A stretch of DNA of 64,000 bases from Burkholderia sp. NRF60-BP8 (GTDB lineage: Bacteria > Pseudomonadota > Gammaproteobacteria > Burkholderiales > Burkholderiaceae), in NCBI RefSeq assembly GCF_001522585.2, contig NZ_CP013374.1, positions 496,001 through 560,000 on the forward strand, read 5' to 3'. The position numbers and the translations under genes were made by a program. Positions 25,434 through 36,269 of the stretch are shown here, piece by piece. Each line of letters begins with the position of its first letter. The first letter of the stretch is position 1. Below the pieces are notes generated by a model. The model searched no databases. It was not told the origin of the DNA and worked only from the letters and a program-made list of their open reading frames with translations.

Positions 25434-26096
25434 ATGCTGCTCAAGAACCTGCGCCCGGCGAACGACTACGATCGCTTCGCCACCGAAACGCTCGAACCCT
25501 GGGACCTGCTGTTCATCAGTCGCATCCGCCAGCTGGCGCGCGGGATGACGCCCGGCACGATCGCCGACATCGGCACGGCCACCGGCGTCGTGCCGGTGCG
25601 CCTGGCGACCGATCCGGCGATGCGCGGCTGGCGTTACGTCGGCATCGACCTCGATCCGGCGATGCTCGACGAAGGCCGCCCGCGCATCCGCGAACTCGGG
25701 CTCGACGACACGATCGAGATGCGCGTCGGCGACGCGCTCGCGCTGCCGTTCGACGACGGCACGCTGACGATGGCGGTCGGCCGCGCGACGCTGCATCACC
25801 TGCCCGACAAGGCGCTCAGCCTGACCGAGATGTATCGCGTGCTGGAGCCGGGCGGCATCGCGCTCGTGCACGACATGCGCCGCGACGCGCCGCAGCACCT
25901 GCTCGACCGCTTCACCGAGATGCGCGCGGCCGCCGACTATCCGCCGACCCACGTCGAGGAAAAAATCACGCTCGACGAAGCGCATGCGCTCGTCGCCGCG
26001 GCCGGCCTCGCGGCGGTGGCGTCGATCTACAGCCCGAGCGCGGGGCTCGGCGCGCTCGGCTTCGAAATCCTGCTGAAGAAACCGGCGCTGGCCTGA
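25434..26096 (+). CDS. SAM-dependent methyltransferase (class I)
   Basis: A 220-residue class I methyltransferase. Motif I is IADIGTATGVVPVRLA, the acidic residue after strand 2 is in VGIDLDPAML, and post-motif segments RVGDALALPFDDGTL and RVLEPGGIALVHDM follow in order. It looks like a UbiE-type small-molecule methyltransferase. AAGGAA precedes ATG 25434. It likely methylates an oxygen, carbon or carboxylate of the pathway intermediate; three bases separate it from the dioxygenase gene. Confidence 0.88.
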   Translation: MLLKNLRPANDYDRFATETLEPWDLLFISRIRQLARGMTPGTIADIGTATGVVPVRLATDPAMRGWRYVGIDLDPAMLDEGRPRIRELGLDDTIEMRVGDALALPFDDGTLTMAVGRATLHHLPDKALSLTEMYRVLEPGGIALVHDMRRDAPQHLLDRFTEMRAAADYPPTHVEEKITLDEAHALVAAAGLAAVASIYSPSAGLGALGFEILLKKPALA

Positions 26097-26099
26097 GCG

Positions 26100-27173
26100 A
26101 TGACCGATCTCGCCTTCCTCGCCGCCCATGCCGCCGCGCGGCTCGGCGCCGACGACGTGCATTGCGCGGCGGTCGCGCCTGGCGCGACGCTGCCGCTGTG
26201 CGTGACGCCGCGCAGTGCCGAACTCGCGACGTCGCCGGAGATGTTCGTCGCGTGGTACCGCTCGCGGCTCGACACGATCGACACGCTCCTCGACGCATGC
26301 GGCGCGCTGCTGTGGCGCGGCTTCGCGGTGCCCGACACCGCCGCGTTCGGCCGCCTCGGCGCGCTCTATCCGGCGCACGCGAACGGCTATACGGCCGGCG
26401 CCGCCCCGCGCCGGCAGATCGACGGCCAGGTCTACGAGTCGACCCGCATGCCGCCGCCGTTCAGGATCGGGCTGCATCAGGAGATGGCTTACATGCCCGC
26501 GTTCCCGCGCCTCGTCGCGTTCTACTGCCGGCAGCCGGCCGACGCGGGCGGCGAGACGCCGATCTGCGACATGCGCCGCGTGACCGCGCGCGTGCCGGCC
26601 GCGCTGCGCGCGCGGTTCGCCGAACGCGGCGTGATGTATCTGCGCAATTTCGCGGCGCCGGGCGACCGCGCTGACGACCTCGCCGCGAACCCGAACCTGC
26701 CGTTCGCCGCCTACCACCGGCCGTGGGACGACGCATTCGGCACGACGGATCGCGACGAGGTCCAGCGACTGTGCGCGCAACGCGGTGTCGGCTGCCGCTG
26801 GCTCGACGACGGCAGCGTGACCGTGTCGCACGTCGGCAGCGCGCTGCGCACGCATCCGCGCACCGGCGAGACGGTGTGGTTCAACCAGGCGAGCGCGCAG
26901 CACCCGAATCCGCGTTCGATGGGCGAGCTCAGCTATCGCTACCTGCAGCGCATGTACGGCACACGCGCCGCGTTCCCGTACGAGATCCGCTACGGCGACG
27001 GCACGCCGATGCCGTTCGACGATCTGGTAGCGATCTACGACGCGCTCGACGTCGAGGAGCGGGCGTTCCCGTGGCAGGCCGGCGACGTGCTCGTCGTCGA
27101 CAACATGCTGGTCGCGCACGGCCGCAACCCGTACCGCGGTGCGCGCGACACGCAGGTCATGCTGTTCGACTGA
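26100..27173 (+). CDS. TauD/TfdA-type Fe(II)/2-oxoglutarate dioxygenase
   Basis: A 357-residue member of the clavaminate synthase/TauD family. Iron ligands are His126-x-Glu128 in GLHQEMAY and the distal His340 in VAHGRNPYRG, with Arg346 positioned to bind 2-oxoglutarate. The HxE rather than HxD ligand pair is typical of clavaminate synthase and SyrP-like hydroxylases of secondary metabolism. It probably hydroxylates, desaturates or rearranges a pathway intermediate. It is the fourth iron-dependent oxidative enzyme of the cluster. Confidence 0.88.
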   Translation: MTDLAFLAAHAAARLGADDVHCAAVAPGATLPLCVTPRSAELATSPEMFVAWYRSRLDTIDTLLDACGALLWRGFAVPDTAAFGRLGALYPAHANGYTAGAAPRRQIDGQVYESTRMPPPFRIGLHQEMAYMPAFPRLVAFYCRQPADAGGETPICDMRRVTARVPAALRARFAERGVMYLRNFAAPGDRADDLAANPNLPFAAYHRPWDDAFGTTDRDEVQRLCAQRGVGCRWLDDGSVTVSHVGSALRTHPRTGETVWFNQASAQHPNPRSMGELSYRYLQRMYGTRAAFPYEIRYGDGTPMPFDDLVAIYDALDVEERAFPWQAGDVLVVDNMLVAHGRNPYRGARDTQVMLFD

Positions 27174-27184
27174 GGATGCCCACG

Positions 27185-28198
27185 ATGAGCGTTTCGTTTC
27201 TTGCGTCGGTGCGCGCGATGTTCGGCGCGCCCGCCGCGTTCGACCGGCCGCAGCGCGCAGGCCTGCCGCCGCTGCCCGATGCGCATGCGCCGGGCGCGGC
27301 GCTCGGCGCGCGCGCGATCGACGTCACGGCCGGCGATTTCCGCTTCCGCGCGCGCCACGTGCGGTTCCGGCTCGGCGCGATCACCGCGATCGTCGGGCCG
27401 AACGGCTCGGGCAAGACCACGCTGCTCGAAACGCTGCTCGGCTTCCGGCGCGGCGGCAGCGACGTGCGCGTGCTCGACGTGCCGGCCGAGCGCTTCATGC
27501 GCGATTCGCGGTCGCTGCAGCGGATCGGCGCGCAATTGCAGAAGGTCGAGTATCCCGATCATCTGCGCGTCTCGGAGATCGTCGCGCTGCACCGCGCGAT
27601 GTACGCGCACACCGATGCGGTGATCGTCGATGCGCTCGGCATCGCCGAACTGCTCGACAAGCCGTGCCGCGCGCTGTCGAAGGGGCAGCGCCAGCGCGTG
27701 GACCTGTACGTCGCGCTCGCGCACCGGCCCGAGCTGGCCGTGCTCGACGAGCCGTTCACGGGCCTCGACCGCCGCTATGCGGGCGTCGTGATCGACCTGC
27801 TGCGCGATCGCGCGCGGGGCGCGAGCGTCGCGATGATCTGCCATTCCGAGGAAGAGCTGAGCGTGGTAGACGATCTCGTCTGGGTGCGCGACGGCGGCGT
27901 GCGCTACCAGGGCGACCGGGACACGCTGCGCGCCGAGCTCGTCGGCGACGCGCGCGCGGTCCTGCATTGCCGCGACGAAGCCGACGCGCGCGCGCTGCAC
28001 AAGCGGCTCGCGGCGCTGCCCGGCGTGACCGGCGTGCGCGTGTCGGCCGCGCACGTGGTCGAGGCGTTCGGCGATGCGACGCTGCATCCGAACGTGCACC
28101 GGATCGTCGGCGAACGCGGCATCCAGCATCTCGCGCTCGCGCCGAGCACGCTGGGCGACCTGCTGCGCCTGTGCACCGAGGGCCCGACCCATGACTAA
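27185..28198 (+). CDS. ABC transporter ATP-binding protein (ABC-2 exporter type)
   Basis: A 337-residue ATPase with Walker A GPNGSGKTT, signature LSKGQRQRVDLY, Walker B LAVLDEP and the H-loop CHSEEE. An unusual N-terminal extension of about 40 residues precedes the domain, and the C-terminal 90 residues form a regulatory tail as in drug/polysaccharide exporters. ATG 27185 is used; an in-frame ATG at 27176 is three codons upstream. It overlaps the permease by eight bases, forming the second exporter of the cluster. Confidence 0.9.
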   Translation: MSVSFLASVRAMFGAPAAFDRPQRAGLPPLPDAHAPGAALGARAIDVTAGDFRFRARHVRFRLGAITAIVGPNGSGKTTLLETLLGFRRGGSDVRVLDVPAERFMRDSRSLQRIGAQLQKVEYPDHLRVSEIVALHRAMYAHTDAVIVDALGIAELLDKPCRALSKGQRQRVDLYVALAHRPELAVLDEPFTGLDRRYAGVVIDLLRDRARGASVAMICHSEEELSVVDDLVWVRDGGVRYQGDRDTLRAELVGDARAVLHCRDEADARALHKRLAALPGVTGVRVSAAHVVEAFGDATLHPNVHRIVGERGIQHLALAPSTLGDLLRLCTEGPTHD

Positions 28199-29270
28199 GG
28201 TGTTCCTGATCCTCGTGCGCAACGAGTTGCTCGGCTATCTGCGCAGCCGCTCGTCGTTGTTCTGGACGCTCGTGTTCCCGGTATTCCTGCTGAGCGTGAT
28301 GCTGTTCGCGTTCGGCGGCTCGGGCTCGCTCGGCACGGCCGACATCGCGTTCGACGCGCCCGGCGGCGCGACGCCGTACAGCCGCGCATGCGAAGCGCAG
28401 ATCGTCGACAGCCTGTCGCACAGCGACACGGTGAAGGCGACCTTCGGCGGCCGCGGCGCGCCGGCCGATCGCGTGACCGTCGTGCTCGGCGCCGACGAAC
28501 GCACGCCGGCGACGATCCGCTACGACTTCAACGGCCCGCTCGCGGTCAAGGCCGCGTCGCGCGTCGTCGAGATCGCGCTCGCGCGCTGCGCCGCGCAGCG
28601 GCTCGGGCTGCCGGCCGCGCAGGCACGCTTCGAGAATGCCGCGCCGGCGCGCCGGCCGTTCGACTACGGCGCGTTCTTCGCGACCGGCATCCTGGTCATG
28701 GCGTTCATGGCGATCGGCCTGAACTCGACGACCACCGCGATCGCCGCGCTGCGCGAGCGCAATACGTTCAAGCTGTACGTGTGCTTCCCGGTCTCCCGCG
28801 GCGTGTTCCTCGCCGCGCTGATCGTCGCGCGCATGGCGATGATGGCGCTGTCGGCGCTCGTGCTGCTGACGGTCGCACGCGTCGCGTTCGGCATCGCGCT
28901 GCCGATCGCGACGCCGGACGGGCTGCGCGCGTTGCCGATCGTGCTGCTCGGCGCGGCGATGGTGCTGAGCATCGGCGTGCTGCTGGCCAGCCGCACCCGG
29001 TCGCTCGCGGCGGCCGAACTCGCGTGCAACGTCACCTACTACCCGCTGCTGTTCTTCAGCGACCTGACGATCCCGATGCACGACGCACCCGCGTGGCTGA
29101 AAGCCGGGCTCGCGTTCCTGCCGACCAACCAGTTCGCCGTCGCGCTGCGCGGCGCGCTGGTCGACGGCGCGCCGTACGCGCAGCTCGCGCCGCAACTGCT
29201 CGGCATGACCGCGTGCACCGCGCTGTTCCTGTTCGCCGCCGCGCGACTGTTCCGCTGGCACGACGCCTGA
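28191..29270 (+). CDS. ABC-2 type permease
   Basis: A 359-residue membrane protein with a first helix at about residues 20-42, a roughly 110-residue extracytoplasmic domain and five to six further helices, ending in RLFRWHDA. The FPVFLLSVMLFAFGG start and the YYPLLFFSDLTIPMHDAPAWL segment are characteristic of ABC-2 export permeases. With the ATPase just upstream it should move the product or a precursor out of the cytoplasm. Confidence 0.88.
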   Translation: MTKVFLILVRNELLGYLRSRSSLFWTLVFPVFLLSVMLFAFGGSGSLGTADIAFDAPGGATPYSRACEAQIVDSLSHSDTVKATFGGRGAPADRVTVVLGADERTPATIRYDFNGPLAVKAASRVVEIALARCAAQRLGLPAAQARFENAAPARRPFDYGAFFATGILVMAFMAIGLNSTTTAIAALRERNTFKLYVCFPVSRGVFLAALIVARMAMMALSALVLLTVARVAFGIALPIATPDGLRALPIVLLGAAMVLSIGVLLASRTRSLAAAELACNVTYYPLLFFSDLTIPMHDAPAWLKAGLAFLPTNQFAVALRGALVDGAPYAQLAPQLLGMTACTALFLFAAARLFRWHDA

Positions 29271-29307
29271 CGCGTCGCCACGCCGTTTCGACGAAGGAGA
29301 GACACCG

Positions 29308-29850
29308 ATGAAATCGAACCATCCCATAACCGACTACCTGCTGCATGCGAGCAACTTCCTGCCGGCGATCGTGTTCCTGTTCTACGGCCGGCTCGGCCCG
29401 GAGCAGCCGGGCCTGCGCTGGACCCACGCGTTCCTGATCGGCGGCGTGCTCGCGCTCGTGCACGGCGCGTGGCTGATCCGCCGCGCGGAGCGCAACAGCA
29501 TCGCGATCGGCGTCGACCTGTTCCTCGTGATCGGCGCGGTGCTCGCGCTCGTCTCGCCGACAGGTAGCCGTCTGTGGGGCGAGGAACTCGGGCCGGCCGC
29601 GATGCTCGTCTGCGTGCTGGTAGTCGGCATCGTCCATACCGCCTGGTCGGACGGCGGCTTCGTCGACGGCGCGTTCGTCGACCACGCGCGGGCGCGTTCG
29701 CTATCGCTCGTGCTGCTCGCCGTCACCGTCGTCGCGCTCGCGGTGTCGATCGCGATGCGCCACAGCCCGCTGTGGGGCGGCGTCGTGCCGCTGATCGCGC
29801 TGGTCGTCGTGCGCGGCCGGCTGCGCAAGCAGCTCGCGCGGGCAAGCTGA
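29308..29850 (+). CDS. small membrane protein of the biosynthetic operon
   Basis: A 180-residue protein with about five or six hydrophobic helices and short loops, preceded by GAAGGAGAG (29293-29301). No family recognised. It resembles small intracellular septation-like or exporter accessory membrane proteins in its overall hydropathy. Position between the ABC-2 permease and the FAD oxidase suggests a role in export or membrane anchoring. Confidence 0.7.
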   Translation: MKSNHPITDYLLHASNFLPAIVFLFYGRLGPEQPGLRWTHAFLIGGVLALVHGAWLIRRAERNSIAIGVDLFLVIGAVLALVSPTGSRLWGEELGPAAMLVCVLVVGIVHTAWSDGGFVDGAFVDHARARSLSLVLLAVTVVALAVSIAMRHSPLWGGVVPLIALVVVRGRLRKQLARAS

Positions 29851-29852
29851 CG

Positions 29853-31271
29853 ATGAACGCGCTGCCCGCCCATGCGGCGCACGCCGCGCAGCGGCACGCG
29901 CTCGCCGCGGCGCTCGGCGACGGCTGGCTCGACGGCGCGGCGTGTGAGCCGTATGCGACCGACGTCGCGCGCTACGGCGGCGTGCCGCTCGGCGTCGCGC
30001 GGCCGGCCTCGACCGCCGACACGCGCGCGCTCGTGCGCGTCGCCGTCGCGCACCGGATCGCGCTCGTCGCCCAGGGCGCGCGCACCGGGCTCGTCGGCGC
30101 CGCCGTACCCGATCGCAGCGGCACGCAATGCGTGGTGTCGTTCGAGCGGATGCGCGCCGTGCGCGCGTTCGATCCGGCCAATCGCAGCATCACGGTCGAG
30201 GCCGGCGTGCGGCTGTCCGATCTCAATCGGGTGGCGGGCGAAGCCGGGCTCTGCTTGCCGATCGATCTCGGCAGCGATCCGGCGGCCGGCGGCCTCGTCG
30301 GCGCGAACGCGGGCGGCAGCCGCCTGATCAAGTACGGCGACGTGCGCCGTCACGTGCTCGGCGTCGAAGTCGTGCTCCCGGACGAAGCCGGCACCGTGAT
30401 CGACGCGCTCGCGCCGCTGCGCAAGCGCAACGCCGGCTTCGACGTCGCGCAGTGCTTCATCGGCGCGAATGGCGCGAACGGGCTCGTGACGGCCGTGTCG
30501 TTCGCGCTCGCGCCGCTCGAACGGTCGTCGTGCGCGGCGTTCGTCGCGTTCGCGTCGTACGACGCGGCGCTCGCCGGCCTGCTCGCGTTCGAGCGCGCAT
30601 TCGGCGAGATGCTGTCGGCGTTCGAATTCATGTCGGCGGCGGCGATCGGTCGCGTCGCCGCCGTGTTTCCGGCGTTGCGGGTGCCGTTCGAGGCCGACGC
30701 CGCCGCATGCTACGCACTCGTCGAGATCGCGACCGGCATGCCCGGGCTCGATGCATTGCTCGAGGAACGCGCGGTCGCGACGCTCGACGCGCTCGCGCAA
30801 GAACGCGCGGTGCTCGACGCGGCGTGCGCGCCGGCCGAACGGTTCTGGCGGATTCGCGACGCGCTGCCGGCCGCGGTCGCGCAGGACGGCATGCCGCTGT
30901 CGTTCGACGTGTCGTTTCCGCGCGGCGCGCTGGCCGGATTCGTCGCCGATGCCGAGCAATGGCTCGCGGCCGCGCATCCGTCGCTGCGCTGCCACGCGTT
31001 CGGCCATTTCGGCGACGGCGGCTGCCATCTCGTCGTGTCGATTCCGCATGCCGACGCGCAACGCTACGGGCCGCTGCAGCAGATGGCGCTGCGCGGCGCG
31101 CTGTACGACCGCGTCGCGCGCGCGGGCGGCTGTTTCAGCGCCGAGCACGGCGTCGGGCCCGTCAATATCGCGTACTACCGCAAGCACGTGCCGGCCGCGC
31201 AACGGCAGGTCGCCGCCGCGGTCCAGCACGCCGTCGACCCGCTGGGCCTGATCGGGCGGGTTCGCTACTGA
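29853..31271 (+). CDS. FAD-linked oxidase (GlcD/D-lactate dehydrogenase-like)
   Basis: A 472-residue flavoprotein of the vanillyl-alcohol-oxidase fold. The FAD-binding half contains ALVAQGARTGLVGAAVP and PIDLGSDPAAGGLVGANAGG, and the C-terminal half ends with HAFGHFGDGGCHLVVS and CFSAEHGVGPVN, the motifs of 2-hydroxyacid dehydrogenases such as GlcD and D2-hydroxyglutarate dehydrogenase. In this operon it may oxidise a 2-hydroxy acid, for example to make or consume the 2-oxo acid used by the citrate synthase-like enzyme. It starts two bases after the membrane protein gene. Confidence 0.87.
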   Translation: MNALPAHAAHAAQRHALAAALGDGWLDGAACEPYATDVARYGGVPLGVARPASTADTRALVRVAVAHRIALVAQGARTGLVGAAVPDRSGTQCVVSFERMRAVRAFDPANRSITVEAGVRLSDLNRVAGEAGLCLPIDLGSDPAAGGLVGANAGGSRLIKYGDVRRHVLGVEVVLPDEAGTVIDALAPLRKRNAGFDVAQCFIGANGANGLVTAVSFALAPLERSSCAAFVAFASYDAALAGLLAFERAFGEMLSAFEFMSAAAIGRVAAVFPALRVPFEADAAACYALVEIATGMPGLDALLEERAVATLDALAQERAVLDAACAPAERFWRIRDALPAAVAQDGMPLSFDVSFPRGALAGFVADAEQWLAAAHPSLRCHAFGHFGDGGCHLVVSIPHADAQRYGPLQQMALRGALYDRVARAGGCFSAEHGVGPVNIAYYRKHVPAAQRQVAAAVQHAVDPLGLIGRVRY

Positions 31272-31303
31272 CGCGTCGCTGCGCGGCGCCACGGAGATTT
31301 CGC

Positions 31304-31549
31304 ATGATGTTTCGACACTCGCCCGGCCCGCACGCCGCGGCCGAACCGGACACCGACGAGCGCTCGTCCTCCGGCATCCCTGGAACGTTGCCCGACTCGG
31401 GCGTCGTGGTAAACGTGCGCGGCGTCGCTCACGTGATCCGGTTGCCGCCGCGCGACCATGCGCGCCCGGCGCTGTGGCGCGCGCTGGCGGACTGGCGCGA
31501 CGAACGGTCGGCCGACGGCGACGTCGAGCCGGCGCCGCGCCGGGACTGA
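31304..31549 (+). CDS. small hypothetical protein
   Basis: An 81-residue polar protein with GGAG (31293-31296) before ATG 31304. A short hydrophobic strand (SGVVVNVRGVAHVIRLP) sits between charged ends. No family recognised. It is the last rightward gene of the cluster and ends 22 bases before the convergent lactonase gene. Confidence 0.5.
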   Translation: MMFRHSPGPHAAAEPDTDERSSSGIPGTLPDSGVVVNVRGVAHVIRLPPRDHARPALWRALADWRDERSADGDVEPAPRRD

Positions 31550-31571
31550 CCGCCTGCGGGGCGGCCGGCCG

Positions 31572-32663
31572 TCAGTTCGTCCCGTCGTACGTGACGATCT
31601 CGACCCAGTTCGCGCCCTTGCCGACCGGATACTTGCCGATCGCGTCCAGGCGCCCGGTGCGGCCGTCGATCCGGTACACGGCCAGCGTCGGCGACAATTG
31701 CCCGGCCGCGAGCAGATACCGGCCCGACGGATCGATCGCGAAGCCGCGCGGCTGCTGCTCGGTCGCGAACGTGCCGATTCGCGCGAGCGTGCCCGACTTC
31801 GCGTCGACGCGATACGCGGCGAGCGTGCTCGACGTGCGCTCCGATGCGTACAGGAAGCGACCGTCGGGCGTCAGATGCAGGTCGGCGCCCCACGGCTTGT
31901 CGCCGTGAAAATCGGGCGGCAGGATCGATACGGTCTGGATCGGCCGTGCATCGGCACCGCCGTGCGACAGCGCGATCGCGTGCAGCTTGCCGTCGAGCTC
32001 ATCGATCAGGTACGCGAACCGCCCGTTCGGCGAAAACACGAAATGGCGCGGACCCGACTTCTCCGGCAGCCGATACGCGGGCTCGCCCGTGTCGGTCAGC
32101 CTGCCGGTCGACGCATCGAACGGCAGGCGCAGCCACGCATCGGCGCCGAGCACCGACGCGAACGCATGGCGGCCGTCGGGCGACTGACGGATCGCATGCG
32201 CCATCGGGCCGGTCTTCACCGTCTGCAGCACGTCGCCCGCGACGCCGTCCGCGCCGATCCGGTTCACCGCGAGCAGATTGCCGCCGTACGACGCCGAGAA
32301 CAGGTAGCGGCCCGACGCATCGGTCGACACGTACGCCATGCTGTCCGCGAGCGGTGCACGGCCCAGCTCGAACAGCCGCCCGTCGAGCGGATTGATCGCG
32401 AAGCTGACGACGCGATACGGCGTCGAGCGCAACGCCGCGTAGAGGCGACGATGATCGGGCGACAGCGCCATCGGCATCACCGCGCCGCCGACCGGCACGG
32501 TTTCGATCGCGGTCAGCGCACCGTTCGACGTGTCGACGCCGAACACCGAGATGTCGCGGCTGTCGCTGTTCGATACGTACGCATACGTCGCCGCGTGCGC
32601 GAGCGAGGCCGCCATCGTCAACGCGGCCGCCGCAACGGCGCGCCGCACGAGAGTCGTTTTCAT
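31572..32663 (-). CDS. secreted lactonase-family seven-bladed beta-propeller protein
   Basis: A 363-residue protein with a signal peptide (MKTTLVRRAVAAAALTMAASLAHA, cut near residue 24) and repeated propeller blades (YAYVSNSDSRDISVFGVD, then TDASGRYLFSASYGGN, RHFVFSPNGRFAYLIDEL, HLTPDGRFLYASER, FAIDPSGRYLLAAGQ). The pattern is that of the 6-phosphogluconolactonase/3-carboxymuconate cyclase family, although periplasmic members act on sugar-acid lactones or have unknown roles. It is 94 bases downstream of the TRAP transporter genes on the same strand, so is probably in their operon and related to sugar-acid use. Confidence 0.85.
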   Translation of the reverse strand: MKTTLVRRAVAAAALTMAASLAHAATYAYVSNSDSRDISVFGVDTSNGALTAIETVPVGGAVMPMALSPDHRRLYAALRSTPYRVVSFAINPLDGRLFELGRAPLADSMAYVSTDASGRYLFSASYGGNLLAVNRIGADGVAGDVLQTVKTGPMAHAIRQSPDGRHAFASVLGADAWLRLPFDASTGRLTDTGEPAYRLPEKSGPRHFVFSPNGRFAYLIDELDGKLHAIALSHGGADARPIQTVSILPPDFHGDKPWGADLHLTPDGRFLYASERTSSTLAAYRVDAKSGTLARIGTFATEQQPRGFAIDPSGRYLLAAGQLSPTLAVYRIDGRTGRLDAIGKYPVGKGANWVEIVTYDGTN

Positions 32664-32757
32664 GGAAGTGACGGGAAGTGCAGAAAGGGAGCCGCGCATG
32701 CGAGCGCGGCGCCGGACCACCTCGGTCGTCCGGCGCCGCGACGCGCGAAGCACGCCG

Positions 32758-34110
32758 TCAGAACACCGCGTGCCCGCTGATCAGGCTCGGCAGCCACGTC
32801 GAGAAGAACGGCAGGTACGTGACGATGTTGATCGCGCTGAAGATCGCCAGATAGTAGGGCCACGCCATCTTCGTGGTCTCGCCGATCGACACGTTGCCGA
32901 TCGCGCAACCGACGAACTGCACCGACCCGATCGGCGGGTGCACGAGACCGAGCGAGCAGTTCAGCAGCAGCATGATCCCGAACTGCACCGGCCCGACGCC
33001 GCACGCCATCGCGATCGGCAGGAACAGCGGCGTTGTGATCAGGATATGCGCGGCCATGTCGACGAACGTGCCGAGAAACACCTGGATGATGTTGATGTAC
33101 AGCAGCATCAGCCACGGCGCCGCGGTCGACTGCTTCAGCAACCCTTCGATCGCATCCGGAATCTCCAGGTACGACATCTGGAAGCGCAGCATGTTGGACA
33201 CCGCGATCAGCAGCAGCACGACGCCCGTCGTGCGCGCCGCATGCGACAGCGCGCGGCGCAGCTTCTCGGCGGTGAGCGTCCGGTAGACCACCGCGGTCAG
33301 CACGAGCGAGTAGACGACGGCGATCGCGGCCGCTTCGGTCGCGGTGGCGATGCCCTTCGCGACGCACACGAGGATGATGGCGATCACCATCAGCCCGGGC
33401 ACCGCGCCGACGAAGCTGCGCAGCACCGCATACCAGCCGGGAAACCGCGGCAGCGCGGACGAGCCGTCATCGCGGCGCGGATAGCCGTGACGCACGGCCT
33501 GCCAGTATGCTGCGGCGAGCACGAAGCCCATCACCCACAACACCGGCAGGAGCCCCGAGAACAGCAAGTCGCCGATCGACACGCCGCTCACCGGCTGGCC
33601 GTGCAGCATCCCGGTGATGCCCTGCGCGGCGAACGCGTAGATGATCATGTTGGTCGACGTCGGCATCAGCGCGCCGGCGAGCGACGCATGCGTGGTCACG
33701 TTGACCGCGTACGCGGCGCTGTAGCCTTCGCGCTTCATCAGCGGAATCACCACGCCGCCCATCGCCGACGTATCGGCGGTCGGTGAGCCCGACACGCCGC
33801 CGAACAGCGTGCACGCGACGACGTTCGCCATCCCGAGGCCGCCGCGGAAGTGGCCGACGCTCGCCTGCGCGAAGCGCAGGATCCGGTCCGCGATGCCGCC
33901 ATGCAGCATCAGTTCGCCGGAGAAAATGAAGAACGGCACCGCGAGAAACGAGAACGCGTTCATCCCCGAGATCATCGCCTGCATCGCGGTCGCGATCGGC
34001 AGGCCTTCGACCATGTAGGTCAGCACGCACGCAATGCCGAGCGCGAACGACACGGGCACGCCGAGGACGAGAAATATCAGAAAACTGACGGACAGGATCG
34101 CGAGTTCCAT
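32758..34110 (-). CDS. dctM: TRAP transporter large permease (DctM)
   Basis: A 450-residue integral membrane protein with about twelve helices and the DctM features (FLVLGVPVSFALG, MANVVACTLFGGVSGSPTADTSAMG, and the C-terminal NCSLGLVHPPIGSVQFVGCAIG). It is the ion-coupled channel subunit of a tripartite ATP-independent periplasmic transporter. It lies four bases downstream of the small permease gene. Start ATG 34110 fits the family N-terminus; a longer upstream frame is not supported. Confidence 0.93.
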   Translation of the reverse strand: MELAILSVSFLIFLVLGVPVSFALGIACVLTYMVEGLPIATAMQAMISGMNAFSFLAVPFFIFSGELMLHGGIADRILRFAQASVGHFRGGLGMANVVACTLFGGVSGSPTADTSAMGGVVIPLMKREGYSAAYAVNVTTHASLAGALMPTSTNMIIYAFAAQGITGMLHGQPVSGVSIGDLLFSGLLPVLWVMGFVLAAAYWQAVRHGYPRRDDGSSALPRFPGWYAVLRSFVGAVPGLMVIAIILVCVAKGIATATEAAAIAVVYSLVLTAVVYRTLTAEKLRRALSHAARTTGVVLLLIAVSNMLRFQMSYLEIPDAIEGLLKQSTAAPWLMLLYINIIQVFLGTFVDMAAHILITTPLFLPIAMACGVGPVQFGIMLLLNCSLGLVHPPIGSVQFVGCAIGNVSIGETTKMAWPYYLAIFSAINIVTYLPFFSTWLPSLISGHAVF

Positions 34111-34114
34111 GGCG

Positions 34115-35778
<1,664 letters not shown>

Positions 35779-35795
35779 TCAGCGAATGTACGTCG

Positions 35796-35809
35796 GTTAA
35801 CCGTTTAAC
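35796..35809. promoter_or_regulatory. LacI-type operator candidate
   Basis: GTTAACCGTTTAAC is a near-perfect dyad (12 of 14 positions symmetric) with a central CG, the form of LacI/GalR-family operators. It lies 22 bases right of the previous palindrome in the divergent TRAP/GH28 promoter region. No LacI gene is present in the window. Confidence 0.45.
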
Positions 35810-36269
35810 TCACTTGGTGCATACCCCTATAACCGCTGCCATCAAAGGATTTTGGCAGGAAACGGGGAATCGCATTCTCTGGCTTCGCGCTTTTTCGCGA
35901 AACGTTTTCCGGAAACCGGCCGACAGGCGAATCGGACGCCGATGACGCGCTTTCCCGACATCCGACGGTCTTCTTTCGCTTCGCTTGCCATCGTTATAGG
36001 ATGACTGATCACAACACAGTCACGCCGTCGCGATGCCACGAGCATGCGCCGGCCGCATTGCACGCGACGCATTCCGCACGACGCGATTCGCGCCCGTGGC
36101 GCCCGTGGCACCCGACCGACGACCCGCGCCGGCGGCCGCGACCGCCCGTTTCGATCTTGCCGGCAACGCGTCTATCGCCCGCCCGCTGGCGCCGCGGGAC
36201 ACGCGCCGCCGAACGCCCCGATACCAACCCGACATCGCGCAACCGATGCCTCTTCAGGAGATCTCCGTC

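Noticed and set aside
26100..27173. Isonitrile lipopeptide pathway based on the dioxygenase, ligase and carrier protein
   Set aside because: No peptide synthetase gene and no small thioesterase-like ScoD partner in the block; shared parts alone are too common.
5566..31549. Polyyne (caryoynencin/cepacin-like) cluster
   Set aside because: The acyl-AMP ligase, carrier protein and desaturase fit, but only one His-box desaturase is present and the thioesterase and rubredoxin partners are missing, while many unrelated enzymes are present.
31550..31564. Short CCGCC/GGCGG hairpin between convergent genes as a terminator
   Set aside because: Five-base stem without a U-run; too common in DNA of this composition.
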